Source of the DNA: CALIZF01 sp046292445
Lineage (GTDB): Bacteria > Pseudomonadota > Alphaproteobacteria > Rhodobacterales > Rhodobacteraceae
Assembly (NCBI GenBank): GCA_046292445.1
Contig: JBKBQT010000012.1
Span: 20,844-84,843, forward strand
Reading direction: 5' to 3'
DNA length: 64,000 nt
Each line of letters begins with the position of its first letter. The stretch's first letter is position 1. The translations under genes and the position numbers were made by a program. Under the pieces are notes generated by a model. The model made no database searches. It was not told the origin of the DNA and worked only from the letters and a program-made list of their open reading frames with translations. This document shows, in pieces, positions 7,232 through 15,803 of this stretch.

Positions 7232-10200
7232 CCGCGCCCGGTTCTGCGCCCGCGCTGCCGCTCTCGCTGCGCCGCCCGGTGCTGACGGGGGTTCTGAACC
7301 TGCTGATCGTCGTCGCCGGCCTTGCGGCGCTGGCGGGGCTGGAGTTGCGCGAACTGCCGCAGGTCGAACGCGGTGTGGTCACGGTCACGACGCCCTGGGA
7401 TGGCGCCGCGGCCGAACTGATCGACCGCGAGATCACCGCCCGCATCGAGGGGGCGGCGGCGCGGGTGGCGGGGGTGGCGGCGATCTCGTCGGCCTCGCGC
7501 GCGGGTCGCAGCCGGGTGGTGGCGGAACTCGCCGAAGGGGTGGACCCCGACCAGGCTGCTGCCGACCTGCGCGAGGCGGTGGCCCGCGTTGCCCCGCGCC
7601 TGCCCGACGGTGCCGAGGCGCCGCGCGTGGTCAAGGCCGATGACGATGCGCGCCCCGCGATCCTGCTGGCGCTGACCTCGGACACCCGGCCCGCGACGGC
7701 CCTCACCCGTCTGGTGGCCGAGCGGATCGAAGACCGGCTGATCGCCCTGCCCGGGGTGGCCGATGTCGCGATCCGCGGCCGGCGCGATGCGGTGCTGCGC
7801 ATCGAGGCCGATCTGGAGCGGATGGCGGCACTGGGCCTCGTGCCGGACGACCTGCGCGGGGCGCTGCGGCGGGCGCAGATCGACCTGCCGGTGGGCCGCT
7901 TCGACGGTGCGCGCCAGGCGATCCCGGTCACGCTGGGCGCCCCGGCGCCCGACCCCGATGCGCTGGCCGCGCTGCCGGTGGCGCCGGGGATCACGCTCGG
8001 CGATCTGGCGGTCATCGTCGAGGGCCCCGGCCCGGGCGAAAGCCTCTTGCGCGTCGATGGCGAGGCCGGCATCGGCATCGGCATCCTGCGCCAGCCGGGG
8101 GGGAACGTGCTGGCGATGTCGGCGGCAGTGGCGGCGGCGGTGGCCGAGATGTCCGCCGACCTGCCCGGCGATGTGACCCTGCGCGTGGTCGAGGACGAGG
8201 CCGAGTTCGTGGCCGGCGCGGTGCGCGAGGTGGTGCTGGCGCTGGTGATGGCCACGGGCATCGTGCTGGCAGTGATCCTCGCGTTCCTTCGCCAGCCGCG
8301 GATGGCGCTGATCCCGGCGGTCAGCCTGCCGGTGGCGCTGGCGGGCACGCTGGCGGTGCTTTGGGCGCTGGGGTTCTCGATCAACGTGCTGACGCTGATG
8401 GCGCTGGTGCTCGCGGCGGGGCTGGTGGTGGACGATTCCATCGTCGTGCTGGAAAACATTGCCCGGCTGCGCGCCCGGGGGATGCCGGCGGCGCGCGCGG
8501 CGGCCGAGGGCACGGCCGAGGTCCGATTTGCCGCCATCGCCACCACCGCCGTGCTGATCGCGGTGATCCTGCCGCTGGTGTTCCTGCCGGGCCTGATCGG
8601 GGGGCTGTTCCGCGAATTCGCGGTCACGCTGGCGGCGGCGACGGCGATTTCCACCTATGTCGCGCTGACGCTGGTGCCGATGATGGCCGCGCGGCTCTTG
8701 CCCGACGCCCCCGCCGCCCCCGCGGCCGATGCGCGGGGCTGGCGCGCCCGGATGGCCGCAGCACTCGTGGCCGCGCCGCTGCCGGTGCTGGCCGGGGCGG
8801 GGGTGCTGGTGCTGGGCGGCTGGGTCGCTCTGGGCGGGCTGCCGCGCGAGCTGGTCCCGGCCGAGGATCGCGGCAGTTTCGAGCTGCGCGTGGACCTGCC
8901 GACGCAGGCCGCGCTCGAGGTGACCGAGGCGCGCATGGCGTCCCTCGAGGCGGCGCTCGCCCCGCTGGCGGCCTCGGGCGAGGTGGCCAACCTCTTCGTC
9001 GAGGCGGGCGGCGGCGGGCGCACGGACCAGGGCAAGATCACCCTGCGCCTCGCCCCGTGGGAGGCCCGCCGCCCGCAGGCCGAGATCGTGGCCGAGGCCG
9101 CCCGGCTGATCGACACCCTGCCCGGGCTCGATGCGGCGGTGCGCCTGCCCTCGGGCCTGCGCATTCGCGGCGCAGGCGAGGGGCTGCGCCTCGCACTGCT
9201 GGGCGCCGACTACGACCGCCTGGCCGACCGGGCGCAGGCGCTGGCCGCCGCGCTGGCCGACGACCCCGCCTTTGCCGCGGCCCGCACCCGCCTTGCCGCG
9301 GGCCAGCCGGAACTGGCGCTGACGCTCGACCGCGACCGGCTGCTGCACAGCGGCGTCGCCCCCGAGGCGGCCGGCGAGATGCTGCGCGCCGCCGCCGCGG
9401 GGCTGACGCTGGGCAGCCTGGCCACCGGCGACGGCAGCCTCGATCTCGTGCTGACCGCCCGCCGCCCGGTCGCCGATTTGCCGGGGCTGGCGGGCATCCT
9501 GGTGCCGGGGACCGGGGGCGCTGCCGTCGCTCTGGCCGATCTCGTGCATGTGGCCGAGCGCGCAGCCCCGGCGGAACTGGCGCGCGAGGGCCAGCGCCGC
9601 GCCGTCGAGCTGCGCGCCACCCCGGCCGCGGGCCTGGGCCTGGCCGAAGGGCTGGCGGCGGCGCGTGCCCTCGCTGCCGGGATCATCGACCCCGACATGC
9701 GCCTCATTCCGCTGGCCGAGGCCGCGACCCAGGGCGACGCCGACCAGAGCTTTGCGCTGGCGATCGGGGTTTCGGCGCTGCTGACGTTCCTCGCGCTGTC
9801 CGCCCAGTTCGAGAGCCCGCGCGCGGCGCTCGCGGTCATGGCCAGCGTGCCGCCGGCGCTGGCCGCCGGGGTCTATGCGCTGGGCTGGACCGGGGTCAGC
9901 CTGAACCTCTACGCCCAGATCGGGCTCCTGCTGCTCCTTGGTCTGGCGGCCAAGACCGCCGTGCTGATCGTCGAGTTTGCCGAGAGCGCGCGCCGCGCAG
10001 GCGCCAGCCCGCGCGCCGCCATGGCCCGGGCCTGGGCGCTGCGCCTCAGGCCGGTGGCGATGACGCTGGCCGCGACCGTGCTGGGCGCGCTGCCCCTGAT
10101 GCTGGCCAGCGGCCCGGGCGCCGAGGCCCGCGCGGCGCTGGGCACGGTGATCGCGGCGGGCCTCGGGCTCGCCACGGCGACGATCCTGATCGTCACGCCC

Positions 10201-10254
10201 GCGGCCTGGCTCGTGCTGTCGGCCCGGCAGCGGGGCGGTGGCGGCGCGGCGTGA
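7228..10254 (+). CDS. RND efflux transporter (HAE-1/AcrB type) inner-membrane pump
   Basis: 1008 residues, the normal size for the family, starting at ATG 7228 with a 4-base overlap of the adaptor gene. It shows the duplicated 6-helix halves with large periplasmic loops, the TM4 proton-relay acidic pair (AAGLVVDDSIVVLENIARLR) and the mirrored C-terminal region (LLLLGLAAKTAVLIVEFAE). The trimer would export drugs, detergents or small metabolites by proton antiport. The substrate cannot be read from the sequence. Bases 10255-10383 after it hold nothing I can recognise. Confidence 0.93.
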   Translation: MTAPGSAPALPLSLRRPVLTGVLNLLIVVAGLAALAGLELRELPQVERGVVTVTTPWDGAAAELIDREITARIEGAAARVAGVAAISSASRAGRSRVVAELAEGVDPDQAAADLREAVARVAPRLPDGAEAPRVVKADDDARPAILLALTSDTRPATALTRLVAERIEDRLIALPGVADVAIRGRRDAVLRIEADLERMAALGLVPDDLRGALRRAQIDLPVGRFDGARQAIPVTLGAPAPDPDALAALPVAPGITLGDLAVIVEGPGPGESLLRVDGEAGIGIGILRQPGGNVLAMSAAVAAAVAEMSADLPGDVTLRVVEDEAEFVAGAVREVVLALVMATGIVLAVILAFLRQPRMALIPAVSLPVALAGTLAVLWALGFSINVLTLMALVLAAGLVVDDSIVVLENIARLRARGMPAARAAAEGTAEVRFAAIATTAVLIAVILPLVFLPGLIGGLFREFAVTLAAATAISTYVALTLVPMMAARLLPDAPAAPAADARGWRARMAAALVAAPLPVLAGAGVLVLGGWVALGGLPRELVPAEDRGSFELRVDLPTQAALEVTEARMASLEAALAPLAASGEVANLFVEAGGGGRTDQGKITLRLAPWEARRPQAEIVAEAARLIDTLPGLDAAVRLPSGLRIRGAGEGLRLALLGADYDRLADRAQALAAALADDPAFAAARTRLAAGQPELALTLDRDRLLHSGVAPEAAGEMLRAAAAGLTLGSLATGDGSLDLVLTARRPVADLPGLAGILVPGTGGAAVALADLVHVAERAAPAELAREGQRRAVELRATPAAGLGLAEGLAAARALAAGIIDPDMRLIPLAEAATQGDADQSFALAIGVSALLTFLALSAQFESPRAALAVMASVPPALAAGVYALGWTGVSLNLYAQIGLLLLLGLAAKTAVLIVEFAESARRAGASPRAAMARAWALRLRPVAMTLAATVLGALPLMLASGPGAEARAALGTVIAAGLGLATATILIVTPAAWLVLSARQRGGGGAA

Positions 10255-10383
10255 CACCCTCGGGGACGTGGCGCGCGCCGCCGGTCGAGACACCGCCGAT
10301 CGCTGCAACTCGCCGCCGCGCCCGGAGCGTCGCGCGCGGGTCCGGTCCCTGTGCGCCATGCTGCCGGCGCCCGGCCGCACTCG

Positions 10384-10704
10384 CTATCGCAGCAGCGAGG
10401 GCAGCGACAGCGTGATCGCCGGCACATAGGTCACGAAGCCCAGCACCACGATCTTGACCCCCAGCATCGGCCAGAGCGCGCCCGCCACCGTCTCGACCGG
10501 CAGGCGCGAGGCCTGATCCGGTCGGCAGTTGCTGGCACGGGGGACGAGGGGGGGGAGCAGGCCGGCCTCGATCCGCCGGGCGATCTGGCGCGCCACTGCG
10601 TCCGAGAGCCGGCACGGCCGGGCGAGCGGGGCGAAGCCCGATCCCTCGGCGGTTCCGGCACGATCCGTCATGCGGTTCCCGTTGCTGCGGCCTCGGGTCA
10701 GCAT
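10384..10704 (-). pseudogene. Chimeric remnant: GntR-type N-terminus joined to TRAP permease (DctM) C-terminus
   Basis: The 106-codon frame is a join of two unrelated gene ends. Residues about 30-51 (CRLSDAVARQIARRIEAGLLPP) look like the first helix of a GntR/FadR regulator. The last about 35 residues (VETVAGALWPMLGVKIVVLG, then FVTYVPAITLSLPSLLR) look like the last helix of a DctM TRAP-transporter permease. In intact loci a gntR gene often lies beside dctPQM, so one internal deletion of several kb would give this product. A TGATATCA palindrome at 10725-10732, just upstream, could be the leftover operator. It is probably non-functional. Confidence 0.5.
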
Positions 10705-10804
10705 CTAACCGGAGATCAGGCATCTGATATCATCGGACTCGCCGTGTGCCGCCGCCCGCTCTGCCTGACGACCGCCTGCTGACCGCGCTGTCTGCCATCC
10801 TCCG

Positions 10805-10900
10805 GCCGCGCCAGCAGGCGCAGCCTGCGGAACGCTGGTCGGTGACCGAATCCACGACGGCCTCCGAGGCCAGACGCCAGCGCCGCGTCGCGGCGGCGAG
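10805..10900 (-). pseudogene. Fragment of a phage-tail-like gene (homologous to 57435-57530)
   Basis: On the minus strand 32 codons read LAAATRRWRLASEAVVDSVT, then DQRSAGCACWRG. 23 of 32 residues equal, in the same reading phase, the start of the phage-tail-like protein at 57435 on the plus strand. Nothing of the following 160 residues is present here. Conservation at the protein level rather than the DNA level suggests an old paralogous remnant and not a recent duplication. The rest of 10705-10940 holds no gene I can support. Confidence 0.5.
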
Positions 10901-10940
10901 GCCCGTGGCGCCGACCCGCGCGCGGCGACCCGCCGCGGCG

Positions 10941-11723
10941 TCAGGTGAACTGGACCGAAACCGTCCCGAGCGGCCCGAAATCCGCAAGGATCGTATCGCC
11001 GCGCGCCGCCCAGACCGGCCGCGTGAACGATCCCGACAGCAGCATGTGGCCGGGTTCGAGCACCGTGCCGAAGGGGGCAAGCTTGTTGGCAAGCCAGGCC
11101 ACCGCCAGCGCCGGATGGCCGAGCACGCCGGCCGCGATGCCGGTTTCCTCGATATCGGCGTTGCGGTGGAAGATCGCGCCGACCCAGCGCAGGTCCACGT
11201 CGTCCGGGCGCACCGGGCGCCCGCCGAGGATCAGCCCCGCCGCCGCCCCGTTGTCGGCCACGGTATCGAAGATGCGCCGCAGTTCGGTCACGCGGGCGTC
11301 GATGATCTCGATCGAGGGGACGACATATTCGGTCGCCCGCAGCACGTCGAGCAGGCCGACCCCCGGCCCCTTCAGGGGCGATTTCAGAACGAAGGTCAGT
11401 TCCGGCTCGACCCGCGGCACGCAGTAGTTGGCGAACGGCACCTTGGCGCCGTTCTCGAGCAGCAGATCATCGAATATGTAACCGTAATCCGGCTCGTCGA
11501 TCTTCGATGCCGCCTGCATCGCCTTGGAGGTCAGGCCGATCTTGTGCCCGATGATCCGCGCGCCCGCGGCCACGCGCCGCTCGGCCACCATCGAGGAGAT
11601 GGCATAGCTGTCGGCGATCTCGATATGCGGATAGACCTCGGAGGGCCGGCGGCCCTGCACCTTGCTGGCATGCGACGCCTCGAGCGATGCGACGGCGGCG
11701 AGGCGTTCTTCGTGGCTGAGCAT
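10941..11723 (-). CDS. HpaH/MhpD-type 2-oxo-4-enoate hydratase or 4-oxalocrotonate decarboxylase
   Basis: 260 residues of the fumarylacetoacetate-hydrolase-like superfamily, of the expected length, with family segments IIGHKIGLTSKAMQ (near 58-71), the metal-binding region PRVEPELTFVLKSPL and VVPSIEIIDARVTE. Members hydrate 2-oxopent-4-enoate (or its 7-carbon diacid analogue) or decarboxylate 4-oxalocrotonate. The two activities are homologous and cannot be told apart reliably by eye. In the 2-aminophenol pathway both follow deamination of 2-aminomuconate, which fits this locus. It is the last gene of the minus-strand operon after the flotillin and the IclR-RidA gene, 27 bases from the latter. 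Confidence 0.85.
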   Translation of the reverse strand: MLSHEERLAAVASLEASHASKVQGRRPSEVYPHIEIADSYAISSMVAERRVAAGARIIGHKIGLTSKAMQAASKIDEPDYGYIFDDLLLENGAKVPFANYCVPRVEPELTFVLKSPLKGPGVGLLDVLRATEYVVPSIEIIDARVTELRRIFDTVADNGAAAGLILGGRPVRPDDVDLRWVGAIFHRNADIEETGIAAGVLGHPALAVAWLANKLAPFGTVLEPGHMLLSGSFTRPVWAARGDTILADFGPLGTVSVQFT

Positions 11724-11750
11724 TCGGGGTCTCCGGTTCGGGGCGGGGGA

Positions 11751-12914
11751 TCAGTCGGTCTCGCAATGGGCGACGGCCTTGATCATGACCGCCTGGTGGG
11801 GATGCGGCAGCGCTCGGGCCGGCACCACCGTGACCGGCGGCATCGCACCCTCGAAGCTGCGCGCGAGCGCCTGCCGGAAACGGCCGAGATCGCCCATGTC
11901 GGTCAGGAACGCCTCGATGCTGACGATATCGGCCGGCCGAAGCGCCAGCGAGGCGAGGATGTCGGCGACGTTCAGCATCGTCTCACGCGTCTGCTCATAC
12001 GTGTCGAGATAGACGCTGCCGTCGGGATAGACCGTCGCCCCGGCAAAGCTGTCGTCGGGGCGGCGCGCGCTCGTCCCCGAGACGAAGACGAGCGGGCCGG
12101 CCCGCTTGAGATGCGGAAAGCTGCCGCGGGGGCGGGCCTTGCCGGGGATTGTGTAGGATTTGACGAAGACCCGGCGGGTGATCGCCTGCACCGTCTGGCG
12201 CAGCGCGGCGATCGCCGCGCGCTCGGCCTGCGCATCGATGCGCGAGGCCGGGGCGGCGATGGTCAGCGCGCCGATGATCTCGCCCTCGGCCGAGGTCATC
12301 GGCACGCTGATCTCGATCATCCCCGGCTCGGTCTCCTCGCGGCTCGCCGCAATGCCGGTTTCCCGGATCTCGCGGATCTGCTGGCGCAGATCCTCGACAC
12401 TGCGCACGGATCGGGGGGTGAGCGGTGCCATCGAGAGGACCGACAGGCTTTCCTCGCAGACCGTGATGGGAAGCGATGAAAGGTAAAGCTTGCCGACCGA
12501 GGTGAAATGGAACGCCGGCCCGAAATCGCTCCGCTCGCGGCAGACGAGCGCGCGGCGCGGCTCGTGCCAGGCGACCTTGCGCATCTCGGCATGGGTGAAG
12601 AGCGTCAGGCTCACCGTCTCGCCCAGCGATTCCGCCAGCGCCTCGATCAGCACCCGTGCCCGTTCGGTCAGGATCCGGTCTCGCCCCGCGCTCTGGCCCA
12701 GTTCGGAAATCAGGATCCCGAGGTGGTAGAGGTTGCCGGGCGACCGCGCAACCGCCCCGATCTCTTCCAGCGTCAGCAGGAAGCGGTGCGCGGTGGACAG
12801 CGTCGTGCCGGTGTCGCGGGCGATCTCCTGCACGCTGAGCGGCCGGGATGCGCGGCCGAGCAGGCGCAGCATGTCGAAGGCCTTGATGACCGAATTGTTC
12901 TTCGGCGTCGGCAT
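11751..12914 (-). CDS. IclR regulator fused to a RidA-family domain
   Basis: 387 residues, about 130 more than a normal IclR protein. Residues 1-75 form the winged HTH (LSVQEIARDTGTTLSTAHRF) and about 80-250 the IclR effector domain. Residues 254-383 are a complete Rid/YjgF domain (GPLVFVSGTSARRPDDSF, then LRPADIVSIEAFLTDMGDLG) closest in style to 2-aminomuconate deaminases. The Arg that binds the substrate carboxylate in active Rid enzymes (ARTTVAVERLP in the neighbour at 15800) is replaced by Val361 (PPVTVVPARALP), so this copy may sense and not convert an imino/enamine acid. It lies between the flotillin and hydratase genes and is the likely regulator of the divergent catabolic operon. Confidence 0.9.
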   Translation of the reverse strand: MPTPKNNSVIKAFDMLRLLGRASRPLSVQEIARDTGTTLSTAHRFLLTLEEIGAVARSPGNLYHLGILISELGQSAGRDRILTERARVLIEALAESLGETVSLTLFTHAEMRKVAWHEPRRALVCRERSDFGPAFHFTSVGKLYLSSLPITVCEESLSVLSMAPLTPRSVRSVEDLRQQIREIRETGIAASREETEPGMIEISVPMTSAEGEIIGALTIAAPASRIDAQAERAAIAALRQTVQAITRRVFVKSYTIPGKARPRGSFPHLKRAGPLVFVSGTSARRPDDSFAGATVYPDGSVYLDTYEQTRETMLNVADILASLALRPADIVSIEAFLTDMGDLGRFRQALARSFEGAMPPVTVVPARALPHPHQAVMIKAVAHCETD

Positions 12915-12928
12915 GGGCCCGCGCCTGC

Positions 12929-15250
12929 TCAGCCCGGCTCGGTGCCGGGCGCCGCCTTGCGGGCGATCTGTTCGGCCAGAAAGCCCGAAACGGCCTCGCT
13001 GCCCGGCCCCTTGAGCCCCAGTTCGGCCAGGAGCGAATCCACTACCGGCGCCTGCGTGCGGTAGCGCAGGGCGCTGTCCACGAGCTGCTCGGGCAGGCTG
13101 CCGCTGCCCGTCGCCACCGGCTCGCCGCCGCCGAGGCCCTGCCGCCCGAGCACGCCATCGACCTGCACGATGCGGATATCGTTGATGTTCTCCATCGGCC
13201 GGGCGCTTTCGCGGATGATGTCCTTGAGGTGGTCGATCACCGACATCCGCAGCTTGAGCGCCATGAGTTCTGCCGACATGGTGTTCTCTGCCTCGGTCAT
13301 CGCGCGCACGCCGGCCGCATCGGTCTCGTGGCGCAGCCCCTCGGCTTCGAGCCGCGCCTTTTCTGCCAGCGCCTCCGCCGCGGCCAGGGCAGTGAGGCGG
13401 GCCGATTTCGACTGCGTCTCGATCGCGCTGGCCTTGGCGATATCCTCGGCCTCGCGGAACCGCGCCTCGGCCTGAACCAGCATCGCCACCGTCTCGCGCT
13501 CGGCCTCGGCGCGCGCCTTGATGAGGGCGACGATCTTGGCGCGCTCCTCGCGCTCCTTCTCGCGCACGAGTTCCAGCTCGGCCTGCGCCTTGACGAGCGC
13601 GACGCGCGCCGCCTCGGCCTCGGCGAGGGCGGCGATCTGGCCCTTCTGGCTTTCGGCAACCGCGATGTCGCGGCGATGTTCGCCCTCGGTCAGGGTCTGG
13701 CTCTGGGCGATGCTGCGCAGGTCGATGGCGAGGGTGGCGTCGATGTTGGCGGCCGATACGGCCTCCTTCTTCTTCGCCTTCGCGATCTCCACCGCCTCGT
13801 CGGCGCGCGTCCGGGCGGTTTCGAGCGCCTTGCGCGTCTCGACCCGCAGCGTCTCGATCTCGGTCTCGGTGCGGATCACGGCCGCGTCGGCCTCGGCCTT
13901 CTTGGCCGTCTCGCCCAGCGCGATCTCGGCCGACTGCTCGGCCTGGCGCAGGGCGATCAGCCGTTCCCGCTCCAGCCGGGCGAGGCGGATGTCCTTGTCG
14001 GCCTCGGCGCGGGCGTCGTCCACGATGCGGCGTTTCCTCTGTTCCTCGGTTTCGACGGCCGATTGCGCCGCGATCTCGCGCAGCGCGGTCGCCTCGCCCG
14101 ATGCGGCCCGGGCAAGCTGGATGTCGCGGTCGGCGGCGATGCGGGCCTCTTCGGCCTCGCGGCTCTTCTCGGCCTCGACGCGGCGGCGTTCGGCGTTGGA
14201 TGCGGCCTCTTCCAGCGCGATCTGCTTGGCATTCCCGATCCGGCGGGTCTGCAGCGCAAGCTCGGTCTCGTAGGCCGCGATCTCGCCGTCCTGCCGCGTG
14301 ATCTGGGTCTGCCGTTCGATCTCGCGCTTGACCGCCAGCTTCTCGACCTCGCGCTGCTGCTCGGCCCGCACGGTCGCAAGGCTGACGGCCAGTTCGGCCG
14401 CCACGCGCGCCTCTTCGGCCTCGCGGCGCTTGGCGGCCTCTTCGGCCGAGATGAGCGCGGCCTGTTCGGCCCGGCGGATCGCCACGTCCTGCTGCTGGCG
14501 CAGGCGGGCGTATTCCTCCTCGCGCGCAAGCTCCAGCCGGCGTGTCTCGCTTTCCAGCTTCTTCTTCTGGATCGAGATTTCGCTGTCCTGCTCGATCGCG
14601 TTCCGCTTGAGCCGGCGTTCCTCGATATCGGCGGTCAGGCGCGTGAGGCCCTCGGCGTCGAAGGCGTTCGAGGGGTCGAAGAATTCGCGCTTGGTCTGGT
14701 CGAGCGCGGTGAGCGAGGCGCTTTCGAGTTCGAGCCCCGTCTGTTCGATCTCGGGCCGGACGAGTTCCTTGACGCGGCGGATGTATTCGCCGCGCTGTTC
14801 GTGCAGTTCCTCCATGCTCATTTCGGCGGCGATGGTGCGAAGGGCATCAACGAACCGGCCTTCGAGCAATTCGCGCATCGCCTCGGGCCGGGCAGTCTTG
14901 GCGCCCAGCGACTGCGCGGCCAGCGCGATCGCTGCCGTGTTGCCGCCGACGCGGACATAGAATTCGGCCGTCACATCGACGCGCAGCCGGTCGCGGGTGA
15001 TGACCGACCGGGCATCGGCACGGCTGATCTCGAGCCGGTTGGTGCCCATGTTCACCCGGATGATGTCGTGAAGGACGGGCACGACGAAGGCGCCGCCGTT
15101 CTGCACCACCTTCTGCCCGCCCATGCCGGTGCGCACGAAGGCGACTTCCTTGGTGGCGCGCCGGTAGAGCCACGCGAAGATCACCCAGGCGATGACGATC
15201 GCGATGGCAAGGACGACGATCGACAGGATCGTCGCTGCGAGGAAGCCCAT
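12929..15250 (-). CDS. Flotillin-like SPFH/band-7 membrane scaffold protein
   Basis: 773 residues from ATG 15250. One N-terminal membrane helix (MGFLAATILSIVVLAIAIVI) is followed by an SPFH/band-7 domain (about 40-215; VRTGMGGQKVVQNGGAFVVP). A very long charged coiled coil rich in Ala, Glu and Arg (about 230-640) and a conserved tail (VQVDGVLGRQGLGGGEP) complete it. This is the YqiK/flotillin layout. Such proteins oligomerise in the inner membrane and organise membrane protein complexes. An upstream ATG would add a basic leader of 31 residues before the helix; I prefer 15250. It is the first gene of the minus-strand operon, 14 bases before the IclR-RidA fusion, an unusual place for a flotillin. 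Confidence 0.9.
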   Translation of the reverse strand: MGFLAATILSIVVLAIAIVIAWVIFAWLYRRATKEVAFVRTGMGGQKVVQNGGAFVVPVLHDIIRVNMGTNRLEISRADARSVITRDRLRVDVTAEFYVRVGGNTAAIALAAQSLGAKTARPEAMRELLEGRFVDALRTIAAEMSMEELHEQRGEYIRRVKELVRPEIEQTGLELESASLTALDQTKREFFDPSNAFDAEGLTRLTADIEERRLKRNAIEQDSEISIQKKKLESETRRLELAREEEYARLRQQQDVAIRRAEQAALISAEEAAKRREAEEARVAAELAVSLATVRAEQQREVEKLAVKREIERQTQITRQDGEIAAYETELALQTRRIGNAKQIALEEAASNAERRRVEAEKSREAEEARIAADRDIQLARAASGEATALREIAAQSAVETEEQRKRRIVDDARAEADKDIRLARLERERLIALRQAEQSAEIALGETAKKAEADAAVIRTETEIETLRVETRKALETARTRADEAVEIAKAKKKEAVSAANIDATLAIDLRSIAQSQTLTEGEHRRDIAVAESQKGQIAALAEAEAARVALVKAQAELELVREKEREERAKIVALIKARAEAERETVAMLVQAEARFREAEDIAKASAIETQSKSARLTALAAAEALAEKARLEAEGLRHETDAAGVRAMTEAENTMSAELMALKLRMSVIDHLKDIIRESARPMENINDIRIVQVDGVLGRQGLGGGEPVATGSGSLPEQLVDSALRYRTQAPVVDSLLAELGLKGPGSEAVSGFLAEQIARKAAPGTEPG

Positions 15251-15404
15251 TCGACCAGCCCTCCGATGATCTTGCGCCGCATGCCCTGTGCGGCACGGCG
15301 CCCGCGTGATGCGGAGCTTGGCACAAGCGGAATCAAATCTCAATTATTGGTTTACTTTCTCAATATCCAAGGTAGGCTCTTCCCATCAGCCGGGAGGATG
15401 CCTG
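15251..15404. promoter_or_regulatory. Divergent control region of the aminophenol-type locus
   Basis: About 154 bases between the flotillin (minus) and the first RidA gene (plus). The AT-rich core at about 15331-15370 contrasts strongly with the surroundings. It contains CTCAAT twice, at 15339-15344 and 15359-15364, exactly 20 bases apart, so both copies lie on one face of the helix. A possible -35 (TTGGTT at 15347) and a weak -10 (TAGGCT near 15373) point towards the plus genes. It is the only sizeable gap in the locus and the obvious place for the IclR-RidA protein to bind. A good Shine-Dalgarno (GGGAGG at 15392-15397) precedes GTG 15405. Confidence 0.5.
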
Positions 15405-15803
15405 GTGACCGTCGTCTTGGACAGCCAGCCGAAACCGAAATTCCGCTATGCCCCCGCCGTGCGGATGGGGCCGTTCGTCAAGACGGCCGGCATGGTCGGC
15501 CTCGATCCGCGGACCGGCACGCTCGTGCACGGCGGTGTCGCCGCGGAGTGCCGGCAGGTGCTGGGCAATCTTGGCGCGCTGATGCGCGACAACGGCCTGC
15601 GGCGCGAGGATCTGATGTCGGCGACGCTCTATCTGACCGCTTTTCACCGCTTCGATGCCGTCAACGCGGCTTGGGACGCATTCCTTGCCGGCGCAGGCAG
15701 CCTGCCTGCGCGCACCGCCGTGGGCGTGTCGCAACTGCCGCTCGGCGCGCAGATCGAGGCCGAGTTCCTGTTCTATCATCCGGTCGCGGGCGGTGCGGCA
15801 TGA
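15405..15803 (+). CDS. RidA-family protein (putative enamine/imine deaminase)
   Basis: 132 residues from GTG 15405, chosen for the GGGAGG ribosome site 7 bases upstream; the frame is open further up but without such a site. It has the typical Rid fold length, with VKTAGMVGLDPRTGTLV near the N-terminus, ECRQVLGNLGALM in the middle and the carboxylate-binding Arg103 (PARTAVGVSQLP) followed by IEAEFLFY. Rid enzymes hydrolyse enamine/imine intermediates and occur as trimers in the cytoplasm. It is the first gene of the catabolic operon and overlaps the next Rid gene by 4 bases. Confidence 0.85.
   Translation: MTVVLDSQPKPKFRYAPAVRMGPFVKTAGMVGLDPRTGTLVHGGVAAECRQVLGNLGALMRDNGLRREDLMSATLYLTAFHRFDAVNAAWDAFLAGAGSLPARTAVGVSQLPLGAQIEAEFLFYHPVAGGAA

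Noticed and set aside
6919..10380. 1153-codon minus-strand open frame opposite the RND pump
   Set aside because: Antisense shadow of a conserved transporter; the translation is low-complexity.
12929..15343. Longer start for the flotillin at 15343
   Set aside because: The extra 31 basic residues lie before the membrane helix and would overlap the AT-rich control region; ATG 15250 fits the family.
13229..15799. Plus-strand open frame running through the flotillin region into the second RidA gene
   Set aside because: Only the part from ATG 15800 is a real gene; the upstream part is antisense to the coiled coil.
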